In this document: one piece after another, positions 1-5,305 of the stretch | How positions within the stretch are numbered: the first letter of the stretch is position 1 | How the letters are laid out: each line of letters opens with the position of its first letter | From: Candidatus Solincola jinzensis | GTDB taxonomy: Bacteria > Actinomycetota > Geothermincolia > Geothermincolales > RBG-13-55-18 | Length of the DNA stretch: 6,640 bases | Direction: 5' to 3' | Assembly (NCBI GenBank): GCA_015711875.1 | Contig: JACVJG010000172.1 | Location: forward strand, 1-6,640 | Notes under the pieces: model-generated | The model's input: only the letters and a program-made list of their open reading frames with translations | What the model was told of the DNA's origin: nothing | Databases searched by the model: none | Program-made: the position numbers and the translations under genes

Positions 1-552
1 CGGGTGGCCAATCCCGTGGGAGCGGCAGAGCTGGCGGAGGTCGTGGCCTCGCTCTGGGAGGCGGGAATGCACTCGGTGAGCGTGACGGGAGGAGAGCCCC
101 TGTTGCAGGCGGAGGCCCTATCCGCCCTTCTGCCTTTGCTGCGGGAGCGGGAGATCCCCGTTTACCTTGAGACCAACGGCACGCTTTACGATGAGGTGCA
201 AGGGCTGCTGCCCTGGCTGGATTTCATCGCCATGGACATAAAGCTCCCTTCCTTGTCGCAGGGAACGGACCACGGAGAGGAACACCTCCGCTTCCTTCAC
301 GCAGCACGCGGGAAGGAGCTTTTCTTGAAGATGGTTGTGGACGGCACCACCGCGCCGGAAGAGGTTACCTGCATGAGTCGACGGCTTAAGGAGGAGACCG
401 CGCATCTCACCCTGGCCCTGCAGCCTGCCTGGCGTCGCGGGGGCCGGGGCCTGAAACCACGCCATGCCTGGGAGCTGGCGCGCGCGGCGGCGCCCTTCTT
501 CGCCGGCGTGAGGGTGGTGCCCCAGATGCACAAGGCGTGGGGAATAAGGTAG
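1..552 (+). CDS. QueE-like radical SAM enzyme (7-carboxy-7-deazaguanine synthase family), 5'-truncated
   Basis: The frame is open from the window edge and ends at TAG 550-552. Counting from the GTG at 4, about 182 residues are visible. Motifs match the QueE / COG0602 branch of radical SAM enzymes: VTGGEPLLQ (27-35), LETNGTL (55-61, the usual ETNGT), FIAMDIKLPS (74-83, the DIK/DLK strand) and a C-terminal VVPQMHKAWGIR (171-182), equivalent to the family's VLPQxHK ending. QueE converts 6-carboxytetrahydropterin to 7-carboxy-7-deazaguanine for queuosine-type tRNA modification, using a 4Fe-4S cluster and SAM. The CxxxCxxC motif that binds the cluster should lie upstream of the window, so it cannot be checked. 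Family members are usually 200-250 residues, so some 30-60 residues are missing. The GTG at 4 is an internal codon, not the start. Without the N-terminus or neighbouring queC/queD genes, a related COG0602 activase remains possible. Confidence 0.8.
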   Translation, partial: RVANPVGAAELAEVVASLWEAGMHSVSVTGGEPLLQAEALSALLPLLREREIPVYLETNGTLYDEVQGLLPWLDFIAMDIKLPSLSQGTDHGEEHLRFLHAARGKELFLKMVVDGTTAPEEVTCMSRRLKEETAHLTLALQPAWRRGGRGLKPRHAWELARAAAPFFAGVRVVPQMHKAWGIR

Positions 553-557
553 GCATC

Positions 558-576
558 AGGCTGGTGGAGCCAGCCT
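558..576 (+). terminator. Candidate weak terminator hairpin after the QueE-like gene
   Basis: AGGCTGG (558-564) and CCAGCCT (570-576) form a perfect 7-bp stem with a 5-nt loop, starting 6 bases after the stop codon. There is no T-run (the next bases are cctcgctgttcc), so a standard intrinsic terminator is not supported. It may instead be a 3'-end stabilising hairpin. Confidence 0.3.
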
Positions 577-748
577 CCTCGCTGTTCCCTTGCCGCGATG
601 ATGATGCCAGTATCCCGCGCGAGGGCCCAAAATGCACCGGGGCCCTTCCTCGCCTGCTACGGGGCTTGCGCTGCGGTCTGGATGGCCATATCCTGAGCGA
701 GAGCCGCGGAAAGGATGTTGTGCAGAGCCGCAGGCTGCTTTTAGATGA

Positions 749-786
749 TCTATCTCTTATCGTGATAGACGGTGGCAGGATATGAT
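749..786 (+). promoter_or_regulatory. Candidate operator dyad and -10 element upstream of the DUF3786 gene
   Basis: TCTATC (749-754) and GATAGA (764-769) are perfect 6-bp inverted arms separated by 9 bases. Inside lies a second dyad, TATC-GT-GATA (758-767). Twelve bases further on, TATGAT (781-786) matches five of six -10 positions, but no good -35 box is found at 16-18 bases. If used, transcription would start near 793, leaving a leader of about 95 bases before the ATG at 887. The dyad would sit where a repressor or activator could bind. Both calls are inferences from pattern alone. Confidence 0.25.
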
Positions 787-886
787 AGCAGCGGCGGCAT
801 GGAGAGCGTTGCGCTGTTCCTGTTCGCCGACCGGACCTCAGTTCTCAACCCTCTAAGAAGTAGAAACACGGGAGGGGTCGATAGAT

Positions 887-1531
887 ATGGGAGAGCGCGA
901 GTCGGAAGGGGTGAGGGACCAATACCGCGAGGCGCGGGAAAAGGCGGTGAGCGAGCTGGCCGCAAAGGACCCTACTTGGATGGCCTCCCGCGCCGGGGTG
1001 ACTTACTCCTACGCGGAAAGGGGTTTCAAGGTCCCGTTCCTGGGCGAGGTGCTCACCGTTTCCTATCCCGGGGGAGCGGTGTGCCGCGCTGGTGATGAGC
1101 CCGCCGGTCCGGAGGAAAGCCTTATCGTGCTCCATTACCTGGTGACTGCGGATGGCGGCGAGGTGGAGGGGCGTTGGGTGGCTTACCGGGACCTTCCGGG
1201 AGCCCGCTACCACGAGCCCGCTTTCCGCGCCGATGTCGAGCTGCCACTTTCCCGCGCCTTGGAGGGACGCCTCCAAGACCTGCGCGGCTGGGTGGAGCGC
1301 CACGCGCAAGTATTGGACCTCCCTGGTGACGTGGCGGCAGCATGGCAGGCGCTGCCTCGCGTTCCCCTGCTCCTCATCTTCAACGAGCGCGACGAGGAGT
1401 TTCCCGCCTCCGCCAGGGTTCTTTTCGACGCCTCGGCGCCAGGGTACCTTTCCACGGAGGACCTCTCGGTGCTGGCGGAGCTGGCCGCGGCGCGCATAAT
1501 CGGAGATATCCGAGGTAACAGAGGGAACTAG
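887..1531 (+). CDS. DUF3786 domain protein
   Basis: This 214-residue protein spans the DUF3786 family over most of its length. Recognisable blocks are SLIVLHYLVTADGG (78-91), GRWVAYRDLPG (95-105), VPLLLIFNERDEEFPASARV (159-178) followed by LFDASAP (179-185), and LSTEDLSVL (188-196). The function of DUF3786 is unknown. From memory it occurs mainly in anaerobes, sometimes joined to iron-sulfur modules, but no cysteine cluster is present here (I see a single Cys, residue 66). No signal peptide or membrane segment is visible, so it is probably cytoplasmic. The ATG at 887 is preceded by GGGAGGGG (870-877) with a spacer of about 9-11 bases. The gene appears to stand alone, with a non-coding stretch of about 330 bases on each side and a probable terminator just downstream. 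Confidence 0.8.
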   Translation: MGERESEGVRDQYREAREKAVSELAAKDPTWMASRAGVTYSYAERGFKVPFLGEVLTVSYPGGAVCRAGDEPAGPEESLIVLHYLVTADGGEVEGRWVAYRDLPGARYHEPAFRADVELPLSRALEGRLQDLRGWVERHAQVLDLPGDVAAAWQALPRVPLLLIFNERDEEFPASARVLFDASAPGYLSTEDLSVLAELAAARIIGDIRGNRGN

Positions 1532-1562
1532 TGGTGAAGGCCATGCCTGTTAACCACCCGGT

Positions 1563-1596
1563 GCCTGGCTCAGGGAGCATGGCGGCCAGTCTTTTT
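1563..1596 (+). terminator. Probable rho-independent terminator after the DUF3786 gene
   Basis: GCTC (1568-1571) and GAGC (1575-1578) form a stem around the loop AGG. It is extended after a 2x2 mismatch by GCC (1563-1565) and GGC (1581-1583). An alternative stem, CTGGC (1565-1569) with GCCAG (1585-1589), places the hairpin directly before TCTTTTT (1590-1596). The second arrangement has the better spacing to the T-run. The element lies 31 bases after the stop codon. Confidence 0.45.
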
Positions 1597-1732
1597 GCTT
1601 TCTCTGCAAAGCGGGGATCAGCGAAGGAAGGATCCGGACGAAAAACTCGGCCGTAGCCTGCGCCGCTCTCGATCAGGCATAGGAGGCTTTCCCGCCAGAG
1701 GCAGGCAATGAGCGAGGCCGTGACGTCAGACC

Positions 1733-1765
1733 TGTCCAAACCGCCTCCATATGGTTTATGATAAT
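1733..1765 (+). promoter_or_regulatory. Candidate promoter for the HNH-MBL pair
   Basis: TATGAT (1757-1762), overlapped by GATAAT (1760-1765), is a good -10 box. The best -35 candidate, TGTCCA (1733-1738), is 18 bases upstream and matches only about half of TTGACA. Transcription from here would start near 1769-1772, about 90 bases before the preferred ATG at 1863. It would exclude the alternative ATG at 1758. Confidence 0.3.
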
Positions 1766-1862
1766 GGCCAAGGTGGCGGAACCGCGAGGGGGAAAGGAGG
1801 CCTTGACCCGCGGCCCTGGTCGGCACCGGAGGTCGGCGGCGCGCCGCAGGAACAGGGATGCG

Positions 1863-2363
1863 ATGCGCAGGGTACTTGTGCTCAATGCGTCATACCAGCC
1901 GCTGAACCTCGTCAACGTTAAGAGGGCTGTGGTGATGGTGCTCAAGAACAAAGCCGAGATAATCGAGGAACTGGATGAACGCCTGCATTCGGAGCGCATG
2001 TCTCTACCGTACCCCACGGTGATCCGTCTGGTATATTACGTGAATGTTCCGTACCGCGCCGCTTCCCTGAGCAGGAAGGCGGTTTTCATAAGGGATGGAT
2101 ATACCTGCCAGTATTGCGGCGCTCGCGCCGAGAGCATAGATCACGTCATACCGCGCAGCCGCGGCGGCAAGCACGTGTGGGAGAACGTGGTGGCCGCCTG
2201 CAGGAGATGCAACACGCGCAAGATGAACCGGCTTCCCTCCGAGGCGGGGTTGAAGCTGGCGCGCAAGCCGGTGGAGCCCCACGATCATATCTGGATCTTC
2301 AGCCAGGCGGGAGATATACACCCCTCCTGGGAGCCCTACCTGGAGACGGCGCTGGTGGGATGA
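1863..2363 (+). CDS. HNH endonuclease family protein
   Basis: The preferred product is 166 residues. It opens with MRRVLVLNASYQPLNLVNVK (1-20), the characteristic N-terminus of a widespread stand-alone bacterial HNH family. The HNH fold follows: a zinc pair C82/C85 in CQYC, the core SIDHVIPRSRGG (91-102) with D93-H94, N108, a second zinc pair C113/C116, and N117 through K120 in NTRK. These are the residues expected for a beta-beta-alpha-metal nuclease with structural zinc, and none is missing. The biological substrate of this family is not established. I chose the ATG at 1863 because AGGG (1854-1857) lies 5 bases upstream and the family alignment begins here. The frame is open back to an ATG at 1758, but that extension has no family support. 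The stop codon overlaps the next gene's start in ATGA (2360-2363), so the two are probably translationally coupled. Confidence 0.85.
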   Translation: MRRVLVLNASYQPLNLVNVKRAVVMVLKNKAEIIEELDERLHSERMSLPYPTVIRLVYYVNVPYRAASLSRKAVFIRDGYTCQYCGARAESIDHVIPRSRGGKHVWENVVAACRRCNTRKMNRLPSEAGLKLARKPVEPHDHIWIFSQAGDIHPSWEPYLETALVG

Positions 2364-3364
2364 ACGTATTGGGCGCGGGCATCCTCCAGCCGCTAGAAGA
2401 GGGGATCTTCCGCATCGAGGTTCCCATCCAGCACGAGCTCAAGAACTTCAACCTTTACCTTTTTCTGGGTGAGCATCCCGCGCTCATCGACGCCGGCCCT
2501 TACCACCCTCTCCTTCAGGAAGTGGTGACCGAGGCGTTGAGGCAGGCCGGAGCGTTGGAGTTGGAGTTCATCTATATAACCCACTCCCACATCGACCATT
2601 TCGGGCTGGCGGCGCGCCTGCGCTCCTTGACCGGAGCCGCCGTGGGCGCGCACCGCTGCGAAAAGCCGCGCATCCAGCAGGCAGGTGCCCGCCTGGAAGA
2701 GGAATACCGCTGTTATTCCTCTCTCTCCGAGCGCATGGGCTTCCCGCGCGAGGTGGCGGAGGCCATTTTCTCCCTGGCGCGCGTGTGGACCGGCCTGTCG
2801 GAACCCTGCCCGGTCGATCTCACCCTCATCGGCGGCGAGACGCTGCTGGCGGGGGACAGGGAGCTTGAGGCGTTGCATACTCCGGGGCACACCGCGGGCC
2901 ATCTCTGTTTTTTCGAACCTGGCGAAGGCCTGTTGTTCTCCGGCGACCACCTCATGCGCTCCATCACCCCCAACCCCGAGCTTTACTGCCCGCCCAAGGG
3001 CGGAGAGCTGACCGGCCTTCCGCAGTTTCTTGCCTCTCTGGAATCGCTGCGAGACTTCGACATAAAAACCGCCTACCCGGGGCATGGCAAGGCCATCCAG
3101 AAGGCTGCTAGGAGGATAGAGATGAACCTCCTCCATCACCGCAGACGCCTGGAAAAAACCCTGGAGGCCGTGGATGGCGGCTGTGCCACAGTCTGGGAGA
3201 CGGCTCTCCATCTCTTTCCTCAGATCAGGGACAAGCGCCCGCAGGTGGACCACTTCCTGGCTCTAAAAGAGGCTTTGGGGCATCTGCTCATCCTGGAAAG
3301 GGAAGGAAAAGTGCGCTGCGACCGCGAGGGAGAGGTATGGAGGTTTTTCTCCTGTTCCCGCTGA
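2360..3364 (+). CDS. Metallo-beta-lactamase-fold hydrolase with C-terminal winged helix
   Basis: The 334-residue product has a complete metal site. THSHIDH (74-80) gives the HxHxDH ligands H75, H77, D79 and H80. H177 in HTPGHTAGH (173-181) gives the next His, D196 in SGDH (194-197) the bridging Asp, and H242 in YPGHG (239-243) the last His. Residues about 258-331 (HHRRRLEKTLEAV onward, ending GEVWRFFSC) fit the winged-helix extension of LACTB2-like hydrolases. Such proteins include thioesterases and glyoxalase-type hydrolases, and LACTB2 itself is an RNase, so the substrate cannot be assigned. No signal peptide is seen, suggesting a cytoplasmic enzyme. The ATG at 2360 lies within the HNH gene's stop codon. 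GGTGGG directly abuts it and GGAG is 14 bases away, so initiation probably depends on translation of the upstream gene. The frame is open further upstream but there overlaps the HNH coding region. Confidence 0.88.
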   Translation: MNVLGAGILQPLEEGIFRIEVPIQHELKNFNLYLFLGEHPALIDAGPYHPLLQEVVTEALRQAGALELEFIYITHSHIDHFGLAARLRSLTGAAVGAHRCEKPRIQQAGARLEEEYRCYSSLSERMGFPREVAEAIFSLARVWTGLSEPCPVDLTLIGGETLLAGDRELEALHTPGHTAGHLCFFEPGEGLLFSGDHLMRSITPNPELYCPPKGGELTGLPQFLASLESLRDFDIKTAYPGHGKAIQKAARRIEMNLLHHRRRLEKTLEAVDGGCATVWETALHLFPQIRDKRPQVDHFLALKEALGHLLILEREGKVRCDREGEVWRFFSCSR

Positions 3365-3585
3365 GCGAATGTATCATCTGGGCAAGCTCATTCCCGTAGA
3401 TCTCGGCCACTCGATTGTTCCTGCGTGAAAAACAGACAAGGGTAAGGAGCGATTCTCGCTTGAACGATCTGCCCCAACTTTTCATGAGGTCAGTGGAAGA
3501 GAGAGCGAAGACCTCGAAGCGCTCGCCGAAATTGAAAACCCCCAGGTGCCTTGATAATATGGTGTGGAAACAACGGGTTGACGGT
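3365..3585. other. Gap between the MBL gene and the tRNA gene
   Basis: No gene is supported in this 221-base gap. A small perfect hairpin AGCGA-TTC-TCGCT (3448-3460) is not followed by a T-run, so no clear terminator for the HNH-MBL pair is visible. The right end carries the tRNA promoter candidate. A short open frame on the minus strand (3485 to 3288) overlaps the end of the MBL gene and has no recognisable domain. Confidence 0.4.
3532..3560 (+). promoter_or_regulatory. Promoter candidate for the tRNA-Arg gene
   Basis: TTGAAA (3532-3537) matches four of six -35 positions. It is followed by GATAAT (3553-3558, five of six -10 positions, 15-base spacer) or TAATAT (3555-3560, 17-base spacer). 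Transcription would start near 3565, about 20 bases before the mature tRNA 5' end. This is the best sigma-70-type box pair in the window. It may also drive the zinc-ribbon/TPR and Sm-like genes downstream, since I see no separate promoter for them. Confidence 0.5.
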
Positions 3586-3660
3586 GCCCTTGTAGCTCAG
3601 TGGATAGAGCAGTGGCCTCCGGAGCCACGTGCGGGAGTTCGAATCTCCCCAAGGGCGCCA
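3586..3660 (+). tRNA. tRNA-Arg (anticodon CCG), CCA encoded
   Basis: All stems pair fully. Acceptor GCCCTTG (3586-3592) pairs with CAAGGGC (3650-3656). D stem GCTC (3595-3598) pairs with GAGC (3607-3610). Anticodon stem GTGGC (3612-3616) pairs with GCCAC (3624-3628) around a 7-nt loop with CCG at 3619-3621. A 4-nt variable loop follows (3629-3632). T stem GGGAG (3633-3637) pairs with CTCCC (3645-3649) around TTCGAAT. The discriminator is G3657 and CCA (3658-3660) is encoded. Anticodon CCG reads the arginine codon CGG. TTTTT (3661-3665) follows the CCA at once, and the next gene starts 18 bases after it. Confidence 0.96.
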
Positions 3661-3665
3661 TTTTT

Positions 3666-3671
3666 AAAGGA
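3666..3671 (+). promoter_or_regulatory. Ribosome binding site that sets a GTG start
   Basis: AAAGGA lies 7 bases before the GTG at 3679. This fixes the zinc-ribbon/TPR start just downstream of the tRNA, although the frame stays open much further upstream through the tRNA gene. The site sits within 6-11 bases of the tRNA CCA end, so tRNA 3' maturation would leave it close to the new 5' end of the mRNA. Confidence 0.6.
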
Positions 3672-3678
3672 TTCTGGG

Positions 3679-4245
3679 GTGGCCGAAACCACGCGCTGCT
3701 TCAACTGCACTAAGGAGATCCCCGTGGGGGTCGACAATTGCCCCGTATGCGGTTTCGCTCTTTCCGGGGGGCGCATCGAGGCCATCAAGGAAGCCGCGGA
3801 ACTCAATTCACGGGCGCAGCTCCACGATTCCAGGGGGGAGTGGGAGCAATCCATACCCATGTACCAGAGAGCCGTCGAGCTCTACCCCGAGTTCGTGGTC
3901 GCTCAATATAACCTGGGTATCGCCCTGGGGAAGGTAGGGCGTCACAGCGAAGCCATGGAGGCCCTGGGCAGGGCCATCAAGTTGAAGCCCGATTTTGCGG
4001 CCGCTTATTGCGCGCGCGGCGATATCCTTGCCAGAATGGGCGAGTATGACGCCGCGGTGAGGGACTATTCACGCGCCCTGGAGTTATATCCGGATTACGC
4101 CCAGGCATACTATAAGCGGGCGCTGGCATGGGTGGAGAAGGGGGGCGTAGAGGAGGCAATACAGGACCTCGAGGACTACCTCTTCTATAAGCCCCATGAC
4201 GCGCGCGCCCGCCGGCGCCTGGAGAGACTCAAGGAAGGAGTGTGA
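3679..4245 (+). CDS. Zinc-ribbon and tetratricopeptide repeat (TPR) protein
   Basis: Starting at GTG 3679, the product has 188 residues. A small N-terminal zinc ribbon (about 5-26) uses two cysteine pairs, C7/C10 in CFNC and C21/C24 in CPVC. TPR units follow. One is degenerate at about 42-71 (SRGEWEQSIPMYQRAVELYP). Three more begin near 74, 108 and 142, with typical sequences such as YNLGIALGKVGRHSEAMEAL and YCARGDILARMGEYDAAVRD. The protein ends in a basic tail, RARRRLERLKEGV (176-188). TPRs bind proteins and zinc ribbons often bind nucleic acid or protein, so an adaptor role is likely, but the partner is unknown. No signal peptide or membrane segment is seen. Its 3' end carries the ribosome binding site of the Sm-like gene, so the two probably form one unit. 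The frame continues upstream through the tRNA and is certainly not translated as one protein there. Confidence 0.85.
   Translation: MAETTRCFNCTKEIPVGVDNCPVCGFALSGGRIEAIKEAAELNSRAQLHDSRGEWEQSIPMYQRAVELYPEFVVAQYNLGIALGKVGRHSEAMEALGRAIKLKPDFAAAYCARGDILARMGEYDAAVRDYSRALELYPDYAQAYYKRALAWVEKGGVEEAIQDLEDYLFYKPHDARARRRLERLKEGV
4233..4240 (+). promoter_or_regulatory. Ribosome binding site choosing between two starts of the Sm-like gene
   Basis: GGAAGGAG ends one base before the GTG at 4242, which is too close, and 10 bases before the ATG at 4251, which is acceptable. The ATG is therefore preferred. The site overlaps the last codons of the TPR gene. Confidence 0.6.
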
Positions 4246-4250
4246 CCGCC

Positions 4251-4469
4251 ATGGCCGAACTGGAGGGGCTGCGGCGCGCCTATGCCGACAAGTCGGGACG
4301 CGAGCTGATGGTCTGGACCTCGGGAGGCCATTACTTCCGGGGTGACCTGCAGGAGATCAGCGCCGATGGCTTCCTGGTCCTCAGGGACGTGAGCTGCACG
4401 CTGGCCGGCGAGCGGCATGAAAGGGAGATGGTCCACATCAGCGTCGCCGCCATAGACGCCGTGTCCTGA
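4251..4469 (+). CDS. Small protein with an Sm/Hfq-like sequence pattern
   Basis: The product has 72 residues. A helical N-terminus (MAELEGLRRAYADKSG, 1-16) precedes a pattern typical of Sm-like folds: RELMVWTSGGHYFRGDLQEI (17-36), with the GxxxxGxL turn, then DGFLVLRDVSC (39-49) and a short last strand, EMVHISVAAIDAV (59-71). In Sm and Hfq proteins these form five strands that assemble into RNA-binding rings. Canonical Hfq signatures such as NG-hydrophobic and YKHA are absent, so this is not an obvious Hfq, and the assignment rests on pattern rather than a recognised family. The TPR gene's stop is 5 bases upstream and carries its ribosome binding site, so the two are probably co-translated. 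The ATG at 4251 is favoured over the GTG at 4242 by spacing. It is convergent with the DUF1844 gene, with 38 bases between the stops. Confidence 0.7.
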   Translation: MAELEGLRRAYADKSGRELMVWTSGGHYFRGDLQEISADGFLVLRDVSCTLAGERHEREMVHISVAAIDAVS

Positions 4470-4507
4470 TGCCTGCTCGCCACTGGAGGACAACAGGCGC
4501 TACCGCT
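4470..4507. other. Convergent gap between the Sm-like and DUF1844 genes
   Basis: The 38-base gap holds a weak dyad, TGCCTG (4470-4475) with CAGGCG (4494-4499), with an 18-base loop. Neither strand has a T-run, so no standard terminator is visible and readthrough in either direction would give antisense RNA to the other gene. Confidence 0.3.
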
Positions 4508-5248
4508 TCAAAGCCTCCGCAACTGCACGAAGTTCATCTGCAGGTTGGCGAGGGTACCCCGGAAGGGCCTGAGGAGATCCTCTGATATCTTGCCCTCCCC
4601 GCCCTTGATCAGCGCCTCCAGCAGGTCGATGGCCAGAGACGCCTGCTCGAAATCACGGTATTTCAGGTTCACGCTCTCCGGCAGCCCCATCTTTAAATAG
4701 CCCATGCTGGCGAGCTGGTTCATCATGGTGAGGGCGACTTCGGCCACGGTGACTTTTTCCAGGCTCTCCTCCACCAGGCGTCGGAATTCCTCCTCGCTCA
4801 TCTTCTCTTCTTCCGGCTCGCTGTCTCTAGCGGCGTCTCCGGCTGTCGCCCCCGGTGTACCGCCGCTGACGCCAGCCTCCCCCGCCTCGGCATCGGCCTT
4901 TGCCTTCTCGCCTTCCATGCGCACGCTCGCGGGCGTGTCCTCGCCGCGCTCCTCTCCGGGCTCCTTGGCGCCCGTGCTCCTCCGGCCGCGCGTCCCCGGC
5001 ACTTTTTTGCCGCCCGCTTCCGCTCCGGAACCCGAAGCAAGGTCGTCGCCGGCGACCTTCTTCGCTCCGCGTGTTACGGCCTCCTGGTGGCGGGTTTTCT
5101 TCTTCTCCCCTTCCTTGCCTGCCTTATCGCGAGGGGTAAGATTTTTGTCAGCATCGGAAGCGGGATTTCCGTCTACAGGGGCTTCAGACTTGGATTTCGC
5201 CCTTCCGCTCGCCGGGTTTCTCTTCCTTCCCTTTTCTGTGTCAGACAT
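4508..5248 (-). CDS. DUF1844 domain protein with long low-complexity N-terminus
   Basis: Read on the minus strand, the product has 246 residues. Residues 1-150 are rich in Lys, Glu, Ala, Gly and Ser, contain alternating basic and acidic patches, and are probably disordered. Residues about 150-246 match DUF1844: FRRLVEESLEKVTVAEVALT (155-174), a LASMGYLKMGLPES-type centre (179-192), FEQASLAIDLLEALIKGGEG (200-219), then a C-terminal EDLLRPFRGTLANLQMNFVQ (223-242). DUF1844 has no known function and members are commonly near 100 residues, so the extension is unusual. The ATG at 5248 has an excellent ribosome binding site, AAAGGAGGG (5264 down to 5256), 7 bases upstream. A promoter lies just above it. 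No membrane segment is visible. The opposite strand is also open for 208 codons, but that is a by-product of the GC-rich low-complexity sequence. Confidence 0.85.
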   Translation of the reverse strand: MSDTEKGRKRNPASGRAKSKSEAPVDGNPASDADKNLTPRDKAGKEGEKKKTRHQEAVTRGAKKVAGDDLASGSGAEAGGKKVPGTRGRRSTGAKEPGEERGEDTPASVRMEGEKAKADAEAGEAGVSGGTPGATAGDAARDSEPEEEKMSEEEFRRLVEESLEKVTVAEVALTMMNQLASMGYLKMGLPESVNLKYRDFEQASLAIDLLEALIKGGEGKISEDLLRPFRGTLANLQMNFVQLRRL

Positions 5249-5272
5249 CTCAACACCCTCCTTTCAAGGGAG

Positions 5273-5281
5273 ATTATACCA
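5273..5281 (-). promoter_or_regulatory. Extended -10 promoter of the DUF1844 gene
   Basis: On the minus strand, TGGTATAAT (5281 down to 5273) combines a perfect TATAAT with the upstream TGn extension, which can replace a -35 box. The sequence 17 bases upstream is a poor -35. Transcription should start near 5266, almost at the ribosome binding site (5264-5256), giving a very short leader of about 18 bases. The promoter overlaps an inverted repeat (5279-5300) and lies just inside another (5306-5340). Confidence 0.6.
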
Positions 5282-5300
5282 GTGTTTACAAGGAGACTGG
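5279..5300. promoter_or_regulatory. Candidate operator dyad over the DUF1844 promoter
   Basis: CCAGT (5279-5283) and ACTGG (5296-5300) are perfect 5-bp inverted arms 12 bases apart. The left arm overlaps the TGn of the extended -10. A protein bound here could block RNA polymerase. The arms are short, so chance is a serious alternative. Confidence 0.25.
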
Positions 5301-5305
5301 CAGGC

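Larger units (their letters stand above)
553..886. other. Intergenic stretch between the QueE-like and DUF3786 genes
   Basis: I find no convincing gene here. An 82-codon open frame (GTG 537 to 785) overlaps the end of the upstream gene and resembles no family I know. The stretch contains a 7-bp hairpin just after the upstream stop (558-576), a direct repeat AGAGCCGC (700-707 and 724-731), a small GC hairpin before TTTT (722-742), a dyad at 749-769, and a -10-like TATGAT at 781-786. It probably holds the 3' end of one transcription unit and the promoter and leader of the next. Confidence 0.5.
1532..1862. other. Intergenic stretch between the DUF3786 and HNH genes
   Basis: A probable terminator occupies 1563-1596. 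It is followed by a second small hairpin, GCTTT (1597-1601) with AAAGC (1608-1612). A weak promoter candidate lies at about 1733-1765. The HNH frame stays open upstream to an ATG at 1758. That extension would add 35 mostly Arg/Gly/Ala residues not found in the family, so I treat 1758-1862 as leader. The opposite strand is open across part of the gap, but its translation shows no recognisable domain. Confidence 0.45.

Noticed and set aside
537..785. 82-codon plus-strand open frame after the QueE-like gene
   Set aside because: No recognisable domain, no clear ribosome binding site, and it overlaps the upstream coding end and the dyad at 749-769.
1380..1826. 148-codon minus-strand open frame over the DUF3786 3' end and gap
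   Set aside because: Over half lies antisense to a well-supported gene and the remainder shows no domain; it is typical of GC-rich DNA.
1758..1862. N-terminal extension of the HNH protein
   Set aside because: The added residues are Arg/Gly/Ala-rich and unlike the family, the ATG at 1758 overlaps the best -10 box, and the family alignment begins at 1863.
3288..3485. 65-codon minus-strand open frame between the MBL and tRNA genes
   Set aside because: A middle segment (RVAEIYGNELAQMIHSL) looks protein-like and might be a gene remnant, but there is no domain match, and the frame overlaps the end of the MBL gene.
3586..3665. tRNA 3' end as an integration (att) site for a mobile island
   Set aside because: No integrase gene and no second copy of the tRNA 3' end is seen in the window; downstream genes look like ordinary chromosomal ones.
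3415..3678. Upstream extension of the zinc-ribbon/TPR frame through the tRNA gene
   Set aside because: The frame is open only because the tRNA sequence lacks stops in it. Peptides such as VAQWIEQWPPEPRAGVRISP are a known translation artefact of tRNA genes, and a GTG with a good ribosome binding site lies at 3679.
4242..4250. GTG 4242 as start of the Sm-like gene
   Set aside because: The ribosome binding site ends one base before it, which is too close; the ATG at 4251 has workable spacing.
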